Shown here: positions 49,601 through 61,424 of the stretch, one piece after another
How positions within the stretch are numbered: the first letter of the stretch is position 1
Layout of the letters: each line of letters opens with the position of its first letter
Source: Anarhynchus alexandrinus
Taxonomy: Eukaryota > Chordata > Aves > Charadriiformes > Charadriidae
NCBI GenBank assembly: GCA_008711295.1
Contig: VUYV01000149.1
Span: forward strand, 806,001-870,000
Direction of reading: 5' to 3'
Length of the DNA stretch: 64,000 nucleotides
Made by a program: the position numbers and the translations under genes
Notes under the pieces: generated by a model
Database searches by the model: none
The model's input: the letters and a program-made list of their open reading frames with translations, nothing else
What the model was told of the DNA's origin: nothing

Positions 49601-52600
49601 CCCTAATTAGACTGAAATGCCTTGCTAGTGCAAATTACAAATCATAAAATATAGATAGCTTTAAGAACAGGAGTATGCCTACTTTCTTCTCTGTTTCTAG
49701 AGAGGGCTTATAGCTGGGGTAGGAAAGCAAAGCCTGAGGCAACCACGTCTCACAGGAAGCACTACTTCCCTTGCCTGGCTGGGCAACCCTTGCCTCTAGG
49801 CTAGGTAGCAGCATCTTGGTGCTGTTAAGCTAACTGCCAAACCTGTCCTGTTCCCGTTGTCCTCCACTCCATTACAGGCCCAGCTGTTTAGGGGTAGAAA
49901 AAGCATTGTACCCTTTTGAGAACTAACGGATGGAAACATTACTACTCTGTGAAAGTGTTAACTTTCCATTTTCATTTACATATTTTGGAGGTCACATTGG
50001 CTTGAAGTCTTACCACTTACATAGTAAATGAAGCTTCAGTCACATCTATAAAGAAACCAACCATCAAGTCTCTGATTTTAAATTCATATAAGTTTCATTC
50101 CTATGGTGGACTTGGATAAATCTGTGATTTAAATGAAAATGTGTCTTATTTAACTTTCAGGTCCTTCTGAAACTCACTGAAAGAGCTGAACGTAGCATTA
50201 CATAAACAGCTAACATTACATCTACTCTTCATAGTACAGCAACAGGTAATCAACATTATTTAGAGTTAAGCACAAAACTTGTTTTCAGTAACTGTTTGCA
50301 ATATTTTTTCCTGTATTCCTGCAATATTCTTCCAAATGTCTAGATAGTCTCTGTGGATTAATGAACAGAGTTTCACATCATCTCCTATTATAATAATGGA
50401 AAGGAAACAAAGCAGGCAGATGAGGGGACTTGTTGAATACCCCAGTGGCAAGTCAATGTCAGTGCCCTGCTTGCACCACTTGGTTCATTTTTAGGAAGAA
50501 AACTCTTCCCCTTCAAACAGGAAGTGAAAGCGGGATAAGCAATTCATGTCCTAGGTACAAGAGAAGAATTCAATGCCTGGACATCCAGTGCCTAAGTAAA
50601 GTTGTGGGTAGGATTTTTATTGTCTCTCTGCATACAGAGATCTTCACCTTTAGGCAACATTTTCTCAGAAAGTTTCTGATTAAACAGAGCAGAGAGCTCA
50701 TCTGCTGTAACTTGACACAGTTTCCCTGAAGTCAGTGGATTTAACTAGAGGAGACTCTAAATCACAGTAGTTAGCACTGCTTTGATATTCACAAATTATG
50801 CTCTTGAAATGGATATAAAAATCACAGTTATCCCTCATGAGAATAAACAAGGGCTCTCAAAACTCAGCAGGCATTACGCAGTGTGTTAGAGTGTTTTCAA
50901 GCACACTGTTGAACCTAGCAATGAACCGACTCACAGCCATTCTTCATAGGAGCCCTAGAAAAAAATTACGGCAGAGGTTTGTCTTGGAGATAACTGGGGC
51001 AGGCTGTTTAGAAGGTTGTTTTGCACCAGCATAGTAACCTGATAGTGTTAGTGAAGCTGACTCTAGAAAGTGATCATTGTATTAGCTCCCACCTACAAGA
51101 ATTAATACTTTGTAGCAAGCCTTACATCTTAAAGCACTCCTGGAAACTGAGGAATCTTTCAAGTTCCTGGTGAGGCAGATGAACAAATATTAAATCTCCA
51201 TTTCACAACTCTGAAAACTGGGTCACAACCATACTGACTGGTTTGTCGAGCCCTCTCAGTTGACTAACAGCAGAACCCCTGCAGAACTGAGAGTAGCTGC
51301 TGACCACTGGCCCCACATGCAACACATGGCAATGATTCCTCACACTGTATTCCTCACTTGTTTGGGCTCCATAGTGGGAATGAGTCTTCCATTAGTATCC
51401 AAGCATACTGTCTCCATCATCCCAATTTTATTTGTTCTTTAGAAAAACATTCTTCTGCAGAAAGAACCAGTATATTATGTTCATTTATTTATCTACAAAT
51501 TAGACATATTATAGGAAGCCTAAAGAGAAGGCTTTGCCTTAATAGTCAATGTGGGAAAGATTCGGCCTTAGGGAATTCTCAGTCCTCATAAAGACAATAC
51601 AGCTGTGTCCTCACCAGCTGCTGTGTGGGAAACAGCATCTGAGGCAGAGGAGCTGGTGGGGGGGAGGGAGAGGAGGAAGGTAAAATAAGAAAAACACATA
51701 AACAGAATAATTTGAGACAGCCTTAAACTAGTGAAAAATAGACATCAGACTCAGGAGCTGGAAGTCTGACACACTTCACTAGTCCTGGAATTAAGCATGC
51801 ATGTAAATTGTTGTCTCTTTTTAGGGACAATCATGTATGAGACAGGATGTACGGTCTCAGGCTCTCAGATGTGTGCTTTTCTTTCCTTAGCAAATCACTG
51901 ACTCCAGTGAAAATATTCTCATCAGTAACTGTTGCAGGAACACTAAGGACAGCCTGGCAGTCACACACACCTTCAAAAATTTCCAAGTGTGATGAAAACG
52001 TGTATGCAAAATACCTAAATGAAGGTACAGCTATGTCAAAAACGTGCCATTAAGAGTATAATTTTTAAATTTATCTATAATGCTGACTGATTACGTGATA
52101 CTACTGGTAAAATCCTAGATATTAAGCCAATTATTAAATTACATTTCAAAAGCTAAAAGAATTGACCCTGAAGGCCTTCGTGGGTTTATAATTTTATGTA
52201 GGTACAATGTTCTTAACAGACATGTTTGAGCCGATATTCAATAATTTTTACTTCTCTGTACAAACTATGACAATATAAAAAGCAATCCCTTGGACAATGT
52301 GCAAATATCTCCCACAGTAAATCCAAAATGTAAACACATTGCCAAGTTCAACCTAATTAAAACAAATCAGGTATTAAAACACTTTTTTTAAGCTAAGCGT
52401 TAGTGGATTTTTGAGTTTTGCTAGCAGATAATGCTAAATGGATTTCAGTCCACTATGCTTACTGTTTGTCATTTCAGTATAGAAACATCTGGCTAAGGCA
52501 GGCATTAGTGAGATATGCTCTGTGCATATGAGTGTCCCTGATGTATGCGTGCATGTTAAATACAGTGTACTGGGATTTTTTTCCAAATAATCGGTCCTGA

Positions 52601-55300
52601 TGCCAGCATATCGCTTAGGGAATGCTACCAGTGTTATGAAAAAAATAGGATGAAGAAATCTGAACATACTGCATTACCAAAAGGAGAGTAATGTACACAA
52701 CAAATACAATTTTGATATATAAAACAGTATTTAAAAGTTTCAAACCTACAGAAGCAAAGCCCTGGATATTAGTAGTGATAATGAGAGGTTGTCAGATGAT
52801 AATACGTTGAATCACTGTATTTATAAATACTTTGCATTTCTTTTATAAAGTAGGATTTTTTTTGTTTTTGCATGTTACCGTTGGTATATTCCAGAATTGC
52901 TCAGCAGTTGACGTGTTGAATATTTATTTATGATTTCCATGAAGCCATTTGGAGCAAAGTGCATATGTTGATATACATGTTGATTGGATTAGCGTAGAGG
53001 GTAATGGATTTATGAGAATAGTAACCATGATTTGTGCTATTTTAAAGTGTATCTAAATCCCTTACAGTAAAGTAAAAGGGAACAGTAAGTCATGAAATTT
53101 CAGGGAGCGCTGAAATCAGAATATGATAACAATATCAGGGCTGATAGCTTTCAGGAAATGGCTGTTAAGCAGTGTGCTTTGCAGCTTTCTGCAATAATAA
53201 AGCCTAAAACCCCCAAGCAATAAGCACCCTGTGAGGGTATGTAATTGCTACCTTCTGTGGTCCCTGAGGTTTTGATATCAGTTGAGCAGTCATGTGTGCT
53301 CCTCAGCCTATTGCCAGGGACTCGAAATTACATTACAGACTCAGAAATGTGCAGCACTTTGAGTAAATCCACACCCAAACCTCGAAAGACTATTTGAGTG
53401 TAAAGGCATTCCAGATGGGAATTTAAATGCTAAATTTCATGTCATATTATTTAGCAGGTTAGTTTATCCCTCATTTGTTTGCCATCTGTCATTATTTCAG
53501 AAAAAATGCTTGTACCTCATCAGCCTACAAAACCAGAAGAGACTGCTACCTCAAACCAAAGATAATCACTATAAGATGCAATTTCAGAATAATTAAAAAT
53601 CATAATGACACTATTAGGGAAAATTTTGCTTTGCAGTTGTTTTCGTTAACAAAGTCAGAACCACTACTCCAGCCTTGATTTTTTTGTTTTGTTTTGTTAG
53701 GGGTTTTTTTGTTTGTTTCTGCACATGCAACTGATTAGATGTGAAAGCGGGTACATCTGTCTGGCAAACCTGTGTTGTGAACAGATCATAACCAATAGGC
53801 ACAAAAATGGACTGAGACTACAATATATTTGCTCTGTTGGCAAAGAACATTTTCAACCACATTTATGGTTTAATTTCTGTCACTACCAATTTGGGAATGA
53901 ACTTCTGTACATAAAACCTTAGCACATGTGAAAAAAGGGGCAGCTATTTATCTGCCAAAAAACTGCTCTTTGCTTACCCAAATTTCATTATGGAGGGAAA
54001 ATACGGTGACTTTTCCAAGCAGAAAAAGAATGGCAAAAGCCCAAAAAACAATATAAAAGAAATACAGTGAAACATAATATAGTTTCTATTTATAGGTATT
54101 CCTCTACTAACAAAAATGAAATATGGTAAACCTCAAAAGTTATTACCTGTTTTAAAAATTTAGTTAAATAAATAGGCATTCTTTTAGTCTCCCTGTTTTC
54201 CTGTGGAAAAGGCATGGAAGAGCACAGTTTCTTAGACATTTGGGTCAGTATGTCTTTTTACATCTTTCATTCCACCAATCAAATGAAGAATCCTACTGCA
54301 TTGAATTATGTCCTTGTCATTGGTCAGAAAATTCTATTAAATTTATAGGACCAGAGGGACTATTATGATAATCTTATATGCTATTTTAGATTTTATGAGT
54401 TGATTCTTACTGTGTCCTGATCTGCTAGATTAAAAAAATTTCTTCTCAAATAGACCATGGTCAAACTGCCAGCATCACTGTTGTAGTCGCATGGTATCAC
54501 TTGTTCTTCCTGACACGATGCATGAAAATGCTTTGGGTTTTGGGGTATTTTTGCAGTCACTTCTGCTGTTCACAGTGAGTAAATATCAAAGCTCCCAAGA
54601 GTAATATTTGATAGTAGTAGAGGAGAGGATGAAAGTAGCATAAAATAAATCTCTGTCTAGAAAGCTGTGAGAGATTTTAGACGTATACATGCATTTGGGG
54701 AAACGTATTGCAAGTGGCTAAAATGAATTCAGAGCTGTTTGCAAAATGCAGCTGTAGGGAAAAAAAAAGGCAGAAAAAGAAAGAAACAGTGAGATTTCTT
54801 AGTTGTGTTTGGGGGGGAACATATGTAGTGGTTTATCTTTTCAAAAGATCTGTATCTTCTGTGCTACTAGCTGGATACAAGACTTACGTGCTGAGTGCAT
54901 TACTTTGAGGTCTATTTGATCTTTGCTCTCATCTGCCCTCGCTTACTCTAGCTGACTCTGCCTCCAGTTCCAATATGGGAGAATTATATTGTCTAACCTC
55001 TGCATTTCTGACCTGTATTTAGAATAGATGTGATTTACCGTGGCTTGTAAAGTCAAATTCACCAGTCCCGCAAAGCTTCTGCTGTTAAAATTGAGGGGAG
55101 TCAAGATACTGGATTTATTATTAAAATCTGACTCTAACTCTATCTGCAAGGGATGAAGATGTTATGCATCAGCCTACGTCAATGTCAAGGGTAAAGAGAA
55201 TTATTGGTTCCAGAGAAATTAATGGGCAGGACTAATTCAGCCTCTTCATACTAATGGCCAAATCCTTCTCTGTATCACACACCATTTCAGGTAAGAGGAG
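46606..55300. other. Non-coding AT-rich unique sequence
   Basis: No gene is supported. A G-rich stretch at about 51650-51680 (GGTGGGGGGGAGGGAGAGG) might form a quadruplex. Near 53680-53720 there is TTTTG/TTTG low-complexity DNA. A short acceptor/donor pair at about 50160-50246 encloses no open frame. Confidence 0.7.
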
Positions 55301-55343
55301 AACATAACATAACATAACATAACATAACATAACATAACATAAC
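55301..55343. repeat. (AACAT)n microsatellite, 8 perfect units plus AAC
   Basis: Eight uninterrupted AACAT units plus a partial unit, then an imperfect AACATC. It is the only clean multi-unit pentanucleotide repeat in the window and probably varies in length between individuals. It begins ten bases after a CAG|GTAAGA donor-like sequence at 55290/55291. Confidence 0.97.
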
Positions 55344-56227
55344 AACATCATCTTTATTTAACAGAACTGCTTTGCTCACTTTCCTCTTCTTTGAATCACC
55401 TGTTTTGACACTCTGAGGGTTCAAAAGGCAATGAAGGCAGACCTCTGTTTCATGCATGAAAATCAGTCTTTTTCCTGGACCTTTGGATCTCAGATCCGCA
55501 GATATGCATGGGGCTATGCGTTAGAGCAGAACACACGTACACCCAGGGGATCTTGCCTTGCTGGGTAAGGAGCTCTCTGATGCACACACACAGTAATCCC
55601 TCCACTGTACCCATATCCTGGCAGCCACTGGCTGTTGTCATTTCCCTCACAGTTTGGCAGCCAGCACAGGTCAATGTAGAGCTGACCCTGTATAGAATAT
55701 GCTACACAGCAGGGCCTTATGCTTGGTGACAGACAGTTCCTTCTCCTGCCTTCCCAGCTGTGCCCAGAACACAGCTTCTCTCCCATACAGATGCCTAAAC
55801 TTCTACAAGACCACGTACTCCTCAGCAAATTTCTTTCCAGGATCCTGGTCCTTAGTTTTGTGAGGACTTAATGACTTTAGCCTGTGCAAACTCATAGTTT
55901 GCTACTCCTTAAGCCTAACTTTTATGCTACTTAAAAATCCTAAGACACAGATCTAAAATGAAGAGGTTATTTTAAAATGGTAATTAAAAGTTCTATACAT
56001 TTTATATTATTATATATTTTATTTAAAAATAATAAAAAATGTAACAAGAAAGGGTTGATACTAAATTTGCTGGTGAACTCATGTAAGGATATGCTGATTC
56101 TGCCATTCCTATCAAAGCAGAACTCAAATGTGACCTGACGTCCCTGGGAAAGGAGAAACGGCTGCAAGGATAAGAATCTGAACAAGAACAAAGAGACAGG
56201 GACTCTGCTGTAGATTTTGCCATGACT

Positions 56228-56282
56228 TTTTAAATCCTCGGTGCCTCAGTTTCCCAATCGATACAACACAGGATTACAAAAT
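56228..56282 (-). mobile_element. MIR-like fragment, decayed
   Basis: On the plus strand GGTGCCTCAGTTTCCC is followed by an AT-rich TCGATACAACACAGGATTAC tract. This matches the complement of the conserved MIR segment that reads gcctcagtttcctcatctgt followed by aaaatggg. The match is short and could be coincidental, but the central 13 bases are exact. Confidence 0.45.
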
Positions 56283-56794
56283 TTAGCTGGATCAAGCCTA
56301 AGGAATGGGATGCAACTTTACCAAAATAGGCAAAATAGGAATCTCTTCCTTGGGGTTTTCATCTATCCAGTGTCACTGGATTACATTGCAGTAATTTCTA
56401 AATTAAGTTCTTGAAAAGACAGAAACTAGTTGATAACAGTAAGGCATTGTCAATCCATTATGCAAATGGCAAAATAAATTAAAGGACCAGAGGACTGGGT
56501 AGAACATAAAGTGATTGTGGTTTCATGAGACTAAGCTATTGCACAGAGGGATGCAGAACTAGGGTGTTGTATTATTGTGGAAATAAAAAGGCAAAGAGGG
56601 GGGTCTAAGTTGTAATGGAAACAGTGCTTCAGGGCCAAGGACTGCTGTGACTCCAGATGTCAGTAGTTTGTTAAACATATTACAAAACAACATAAAATGT
56701 AAAAAATGCAACTGGAACAAAAGGTTAGCCTGTCTCTCTCCATGCCTCAATGAAAAGAATGAGAAGAAAAACAAAGTCACTTGGCAGCTGGGGT

Positions 56795-56834
56795 TTCTCA
56801 AATCTTGCTGGCGCTTCTCAAATCTTGCCGGCGC
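56795..56834. repeat. 20-bp tandem duplication
   Basis: A 20-base unit containing TCAAATCTTGC and GGCGC is present twice in tandem with one mismatch. It leads into a C/A-rich imperfectly repeated patch to the right. Confidence 0.88.
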
Positions 56835-56868
56835 TCTGCAATCGCCTCCATTGGCAAAGCAGTTGTAT

Positions 56869-56955
56869 CACTACACAAGCAGCACCCTACCATTAAGCAA
56901 ATAGGGTCTCTCTCATCCCACCACTACATAAACAGTCCCCTACCACGGTAAAAGC
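56869..56955. repeat. 53-bp-spaced imperfect repeat in C/A-rich patch
   Basis: CACTACACAAGCAGCACCC at 56869 recurs as CACTACATAAACAGTCCCC at 56922, and both copies continue with TACCA. CACTAC, CATTAC and CATC words go on to about 57060, giving a C/A-skewed strand. This looks like a worn-down minisatellite. Confidence 0.55.
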
Positions 56956-57060
56956 ATGCTTTCATTACCATGCAGCATCTCGCTATTTCAAGCACAGCAT
57001 CCCACTACCTCATTACAACTCCATTACACAACGACATGTCAGCGAACTCTCTCATTAAGT

Positions 57061-60000
57061 GGCAAGTTTAAGATAGCATTACTGAACTAAACAAACAGGC
57101 CTGCTAGGTGTTCTTTTAAAGCTTCTCCAACTTTCTTCCATCTTCATACTCTCCGTCAAAGGGTCAGAATGACACCACTGACAGGGAACAATATTATGGA
57201 TGAACTTGGGTCACTATGTTCAAAAGTCTTACATGGTGCCTTGGGACAAAAGAGACTGCATGGCATAACTGTCCACTTTGCTTTTCCTAGCACTCATCTG
57301 GGGCCACCCTGATCGCCCTGAGTAAGAACATTTCTTCCCGGAGAATGAGAGTCATCCCGTTTCCGTGTTATTTGACTCAGCTCTATTAACGGAGCTAATA
57401 CTGTTATCTATAGCCTGGACCGTTAGTGTGGATCTAGTTTCTGGTAAAGATACATCAAAGACAGTCTTAGAGATTCTCCCACTAAGAAATCAGGTAATGA
57501 GGTGAAAGGAGCAGGACTTAGATTCTCTGCTCTGAAGGATAATGAGATTTCACCACTTCAGCTATATTTCTAAATGGAACAAAATCCTCAAATTTTGAAA
57601 ATCGTATTCTGAATTTGGCTTTTTAAAAATGCCTATTCTCCTCTAATTCAACTAAAAAAACCTAAAAATTCAAAGCAGCAAGTCATTGCAAACTGTGAAA
57701 TAAAAACCTAGGCAAGCTTTGAAGGAAACGGCAATAAATTTTATTATACCAGCTGCTATTATTGGTAAACAAGTCAGGTTTTGGGGCATGCAGCTCCTGC
57801 TTCAGGTCTGAAACAGAAACAGTCTTTGACTCCTTTCCAGATGCATCATCTGGTCTAATAAAAGATATTAAGTCTCCCAGCATGCCTTTCCTTATTCATA
57901 TGTTTAGGCCTCTTCTGCTACAATAAATAGTAATAATAGCATATTTCTGTAAGAAAAATGACATTTCAACAGTGTTAGTACTTCTTTCATCAAAACATCA
58001 TTCAAGAAAAGTGGGCTGGTTTTGTCAAACTATCTTTTTCAGCAGGAACAGACTTTCATATTCTGTATAACAATTCAATTTACCAAAAATTACCAGTGTT
58101 CCAAAATAATACATAAACATTGGTAAAATGTGATGATAGCTTTCATTTGGGAAAAGCTTAAACAGGCTGGAAATGGATCAGAAAGAAGAATAAAAGCAGA
58201 TACAGCAGATGCATTGCATAGAGCCTACGATCCTATGGCAATCACAGCCACAGGACGTGGCTGAGACAAATGGTATGATAAGAGTCAACTAGCAATATTT
58301 AATTTGCCAACAATGGAACCGTATACAGCTGAATTAAAGAGCCACCTATCTTTGAGCACAATCGAGCCACCAGCTGTGATCAAAGAATAATTGTGCTGCA
58401 GTATATCACAGAGAAATCTTTTCAGTTTTCCTTAGAAGTATCCTGCCTGAGTGACTGGGTACCTCTAGCACAAGGCTATTTTAATGGCATATGTTGCTAC
58501 ATACTACATGCTAATAGACATTGGCTTTCCTCATCTGTCATTTGCATGCTCCTAAAGGTGAAGGGCATCCTTTTTAGACAGTTCTTCTAGTATTTAAATT
58601 TTATGACTAAACATTAAAAAAAAAAAAAAAAAAAAAACGTAGGACACTTCCCAGTTTCTGTTGGGACACCCTATACTTTAAAAAGGTCTATGTTCATTTT
58701 TCCTAGACTTCTACATAGACACAGCAGGGGATCTCTGTTGAGATCTATTTGTTCTTTCTGACTTTGTTTTTCACTCCTGCACTAGTAGCAGTCACCTCTT
58801 GTACCCAGACATCAAACCCTTCCATACTGCTACTCTCCACCTGAGCCAGAGACAAGCCTCTTTGGCGAGATTGAGTCTCCTACATGAAACGGTGCAGGAC
58901 TGGATCAAAGCTAAGTATTCTGTTAAATTTTAATACTGCCTATAACCAAATTCCAAGGAGCTGCTGTACTTAATCATCCTGGTAGCTAGAGCTTGTTGTG
59001 AGAGGTAGACCTGCCCAGAAGCAGCAAAAGAGACTCCCAGCTAAGAGTAGATACCTGTTGCACAGAATAAACCATCATATCCCTTCCTATATCATCCTCT
59101 TTTCTCCAAACCAGCTGGTCTGGATGAGCAGGGATAGCTATAATCCAACTGCCTTCTTGCTATTATCCCACTCAACTCTCCGTAATAACATGAGGTGGAA
59201 GGAGAGCCAGAGCTGATAGCAGCCCTCTTACCCACCCAAACGGCCAGCCAGCGATTGTGTGGAAATATTAAGTGCAAAGCAGCCTTGACCGATGAAAGAA
59301 GGGACCTCACAGCCAAGCCTATGCTCTCACTGAAGTTTTTGGTCATAAGTTTTGGTCTGTTTCCCTCTATGGAACCTCAGTTAGGGTGTCTTAGACATTC
59401 CAAAGAAATCATCAGACACAAAATCAACAGATCAATAACCCTAGTTCAGTCACCTCCTCCTGCTCATTCCATACAGCATCAAATAATTCTAATATTAACC
59501 TTACGTAGGCAGCAAGTTATTCATTATCTGTGAATGCTGACAGTCCAAGGAAATTGCAAGATAATGAGGTTTTTTTCATATAAAAATATGAGTGTATATT
59601 TTCCTGAAGAACCACAGGACAATACTGACAACAAGAGGCTAGATTTGGAAAAGAAAATGAGCTCTGAAGAGGGTTATTGATTCTATTGAAAAAGCATTAC
59701 TAATCTACTACTAATAATAGAGTTTTCTCTCATATAAAGGCCAGCAGAAAAGTAAGACTAGATATTTTTCACCTGATAGTAGATATTAAAACCATGTCTA
59801 TGTCCCAAACCATTGCATACTAAAACTGGGCCTTCTATGAGTATGCTTGGCTGCTCTGATGTCAGAAAATTGGGGGGGGGGAAGGCTAAGGGTGCTAAAT
59901 CTTGTCTATCTGATCAAAGAAAATGCTGTTATTTTTGTTAGAAGGACACAGAGTCAGAACAAAACTTTCTGTGGGAAAATTAGTTCCATCTCTAAGCAAA

Positions 60001-61309
60001 ATTCTGCCAAATTTCTGCATCCATTTCCACTGGCAGAGGACCTTGCTTCTGCTTTTGTAGACTGTAACCAATCATATGAAGTGATTCACAAAAATAACAT
60101 TTAAGCAGCTTTTTCTTCTCTCTCTGGCGAACATCCATTGCCCTGTGGCTGATATGCGGTGAGGAACTCCCCCTGCTTTTCCTTTCAGAGTGCAGAGCTT
60201 AAATTGTTTTAGCTCCCAAATTTGTTCGTGATTGTTTCAGTCACCAGTGAGCCTGGAGATGGGTTTACCACTGAAGTTTTCTTAGTGACTTTGTATCAGC
60301 TGTCTGTTTAATGGTACCTTGGGACTTCTGTTAAATGTTTAACCATAGGATTGCGAATATCTCATTCCCTAGAGCTTAGAACTGCATTTTCATTCCTAGT
60401 AATGTATAGACAACCAATCCTCTTATTCTAAGTCTTACATTAAAGGGCTCCAGACAGTCCCTAGAGTGAGAGGTACCCTTTCATCAGTAATAACCTTGAG
60501 AGAAAATATTCACTAAACTTTTATTTCTTTTTAAAATAAAAAATTATGGCGATGAACATGCAATCGGAGCAGGTGGGATTTTGACTAGTTCTGTATTATA
60601 CTTCCTGCTGTTACTCGTTCTGTATCTTACAGCTTGGCCTAAGCCCCATATAGATTCACACTCTATACCCTCAATGCTCATGAGGAGCATTGACACCTTG
60701 CTGATGTGCACAAAATCCACATTCTGCTTGCATGGATCTCTTGAGACTGGAGAGAAACAAAGTCATTTAGACTGACAGCTCAAAAACAGTGTGCTTAAGG
60801 AATGCATCCTTTTGAAAGCAAAATATTCCCAAACTTGCCTTGCTTGAAATAAAGCATAGATATTCTCCTTTTTCAAAGGGATTCAGCCCACATTATTAAG
60901 GATTAGCTTACTATTTAGATTTAAAATGGGATTTTGTAATGGATTTGAAATGACAGACTGACTATTAGACACTTGATTATACATTCAAAGAGACAGGTAA
61001 AGCACTGCAAACTTTCTTATCTGTGTGATCTACTCTAGTGAAAACTTCTAAGAGAGAAGGCTACATGATCTGCTTTAAATAATTCCATTAATTTGAATAG
61101 TAGATGTCTATCCGGCCTTCTAAGATGGCTTTGAAAAATTCCAATTTTGATTTCAGCATTTAGAATTTATTTTAGTGGAAAATTATTTCATGTATCTCAC
61201 CGAACCTAAATCAGAATGTCTTCACCAGTTCTGCAAGATGCCACCCTTAGAAATCGTATTTCTCTAGCCTGTTTCTGTTATCTAATTGCATTGCTCTACA
61301 TTCTTCCAG
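57061..61309. other. Non-coding AT-rich unique sequence
   Basis: No gene is supported. It contains the A22 tract and a G10 run. The longest frame (59195-59533, 112 codons) has no recognisable domain. Confidence 0.7.
58616..58637. repeat. A22 homopolymer
   Basis: The longest homopolymer in the window. ATTAAA precedes it directly. No source gene could be recognised upstream and I saw no target-site duplication, so a retrocopy tail is possible but unproven. Confidence 0.9.
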
Positions 61310-61424
61310 GAGATGCTAACTAGGGAATGATCTCTCCAGTGAAGCCATACAATGCTGAAGCATCTGAACAAGAAGCATAATTTCCAATACTCTGTAATCA
61401 GAAGGATACCATCCTCCTGAAGAG
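61310..61424 (+). other. Exon-like segment with strong splice signals (115 bp)
   Basis: TTGCTCTACATTCTTCCAG precedes the segment, and GAGAG|GTAAGT follows it with a perfect intron start. The length is typical of an internal exon. All three frames have stops within the first 21 bases, and no ATG frame reaches the donor, so it can only be non-coding. No homology is recognised. Confidence 0.3.

Noticed and set aside
50160..50246. 87-bp plus-strand segment between an acceptor and CAG|GTAATC
   Set aside because: The donor is suboptimal and all frames contain stops. Pairs of this quality are expected by chance in 64 kb.
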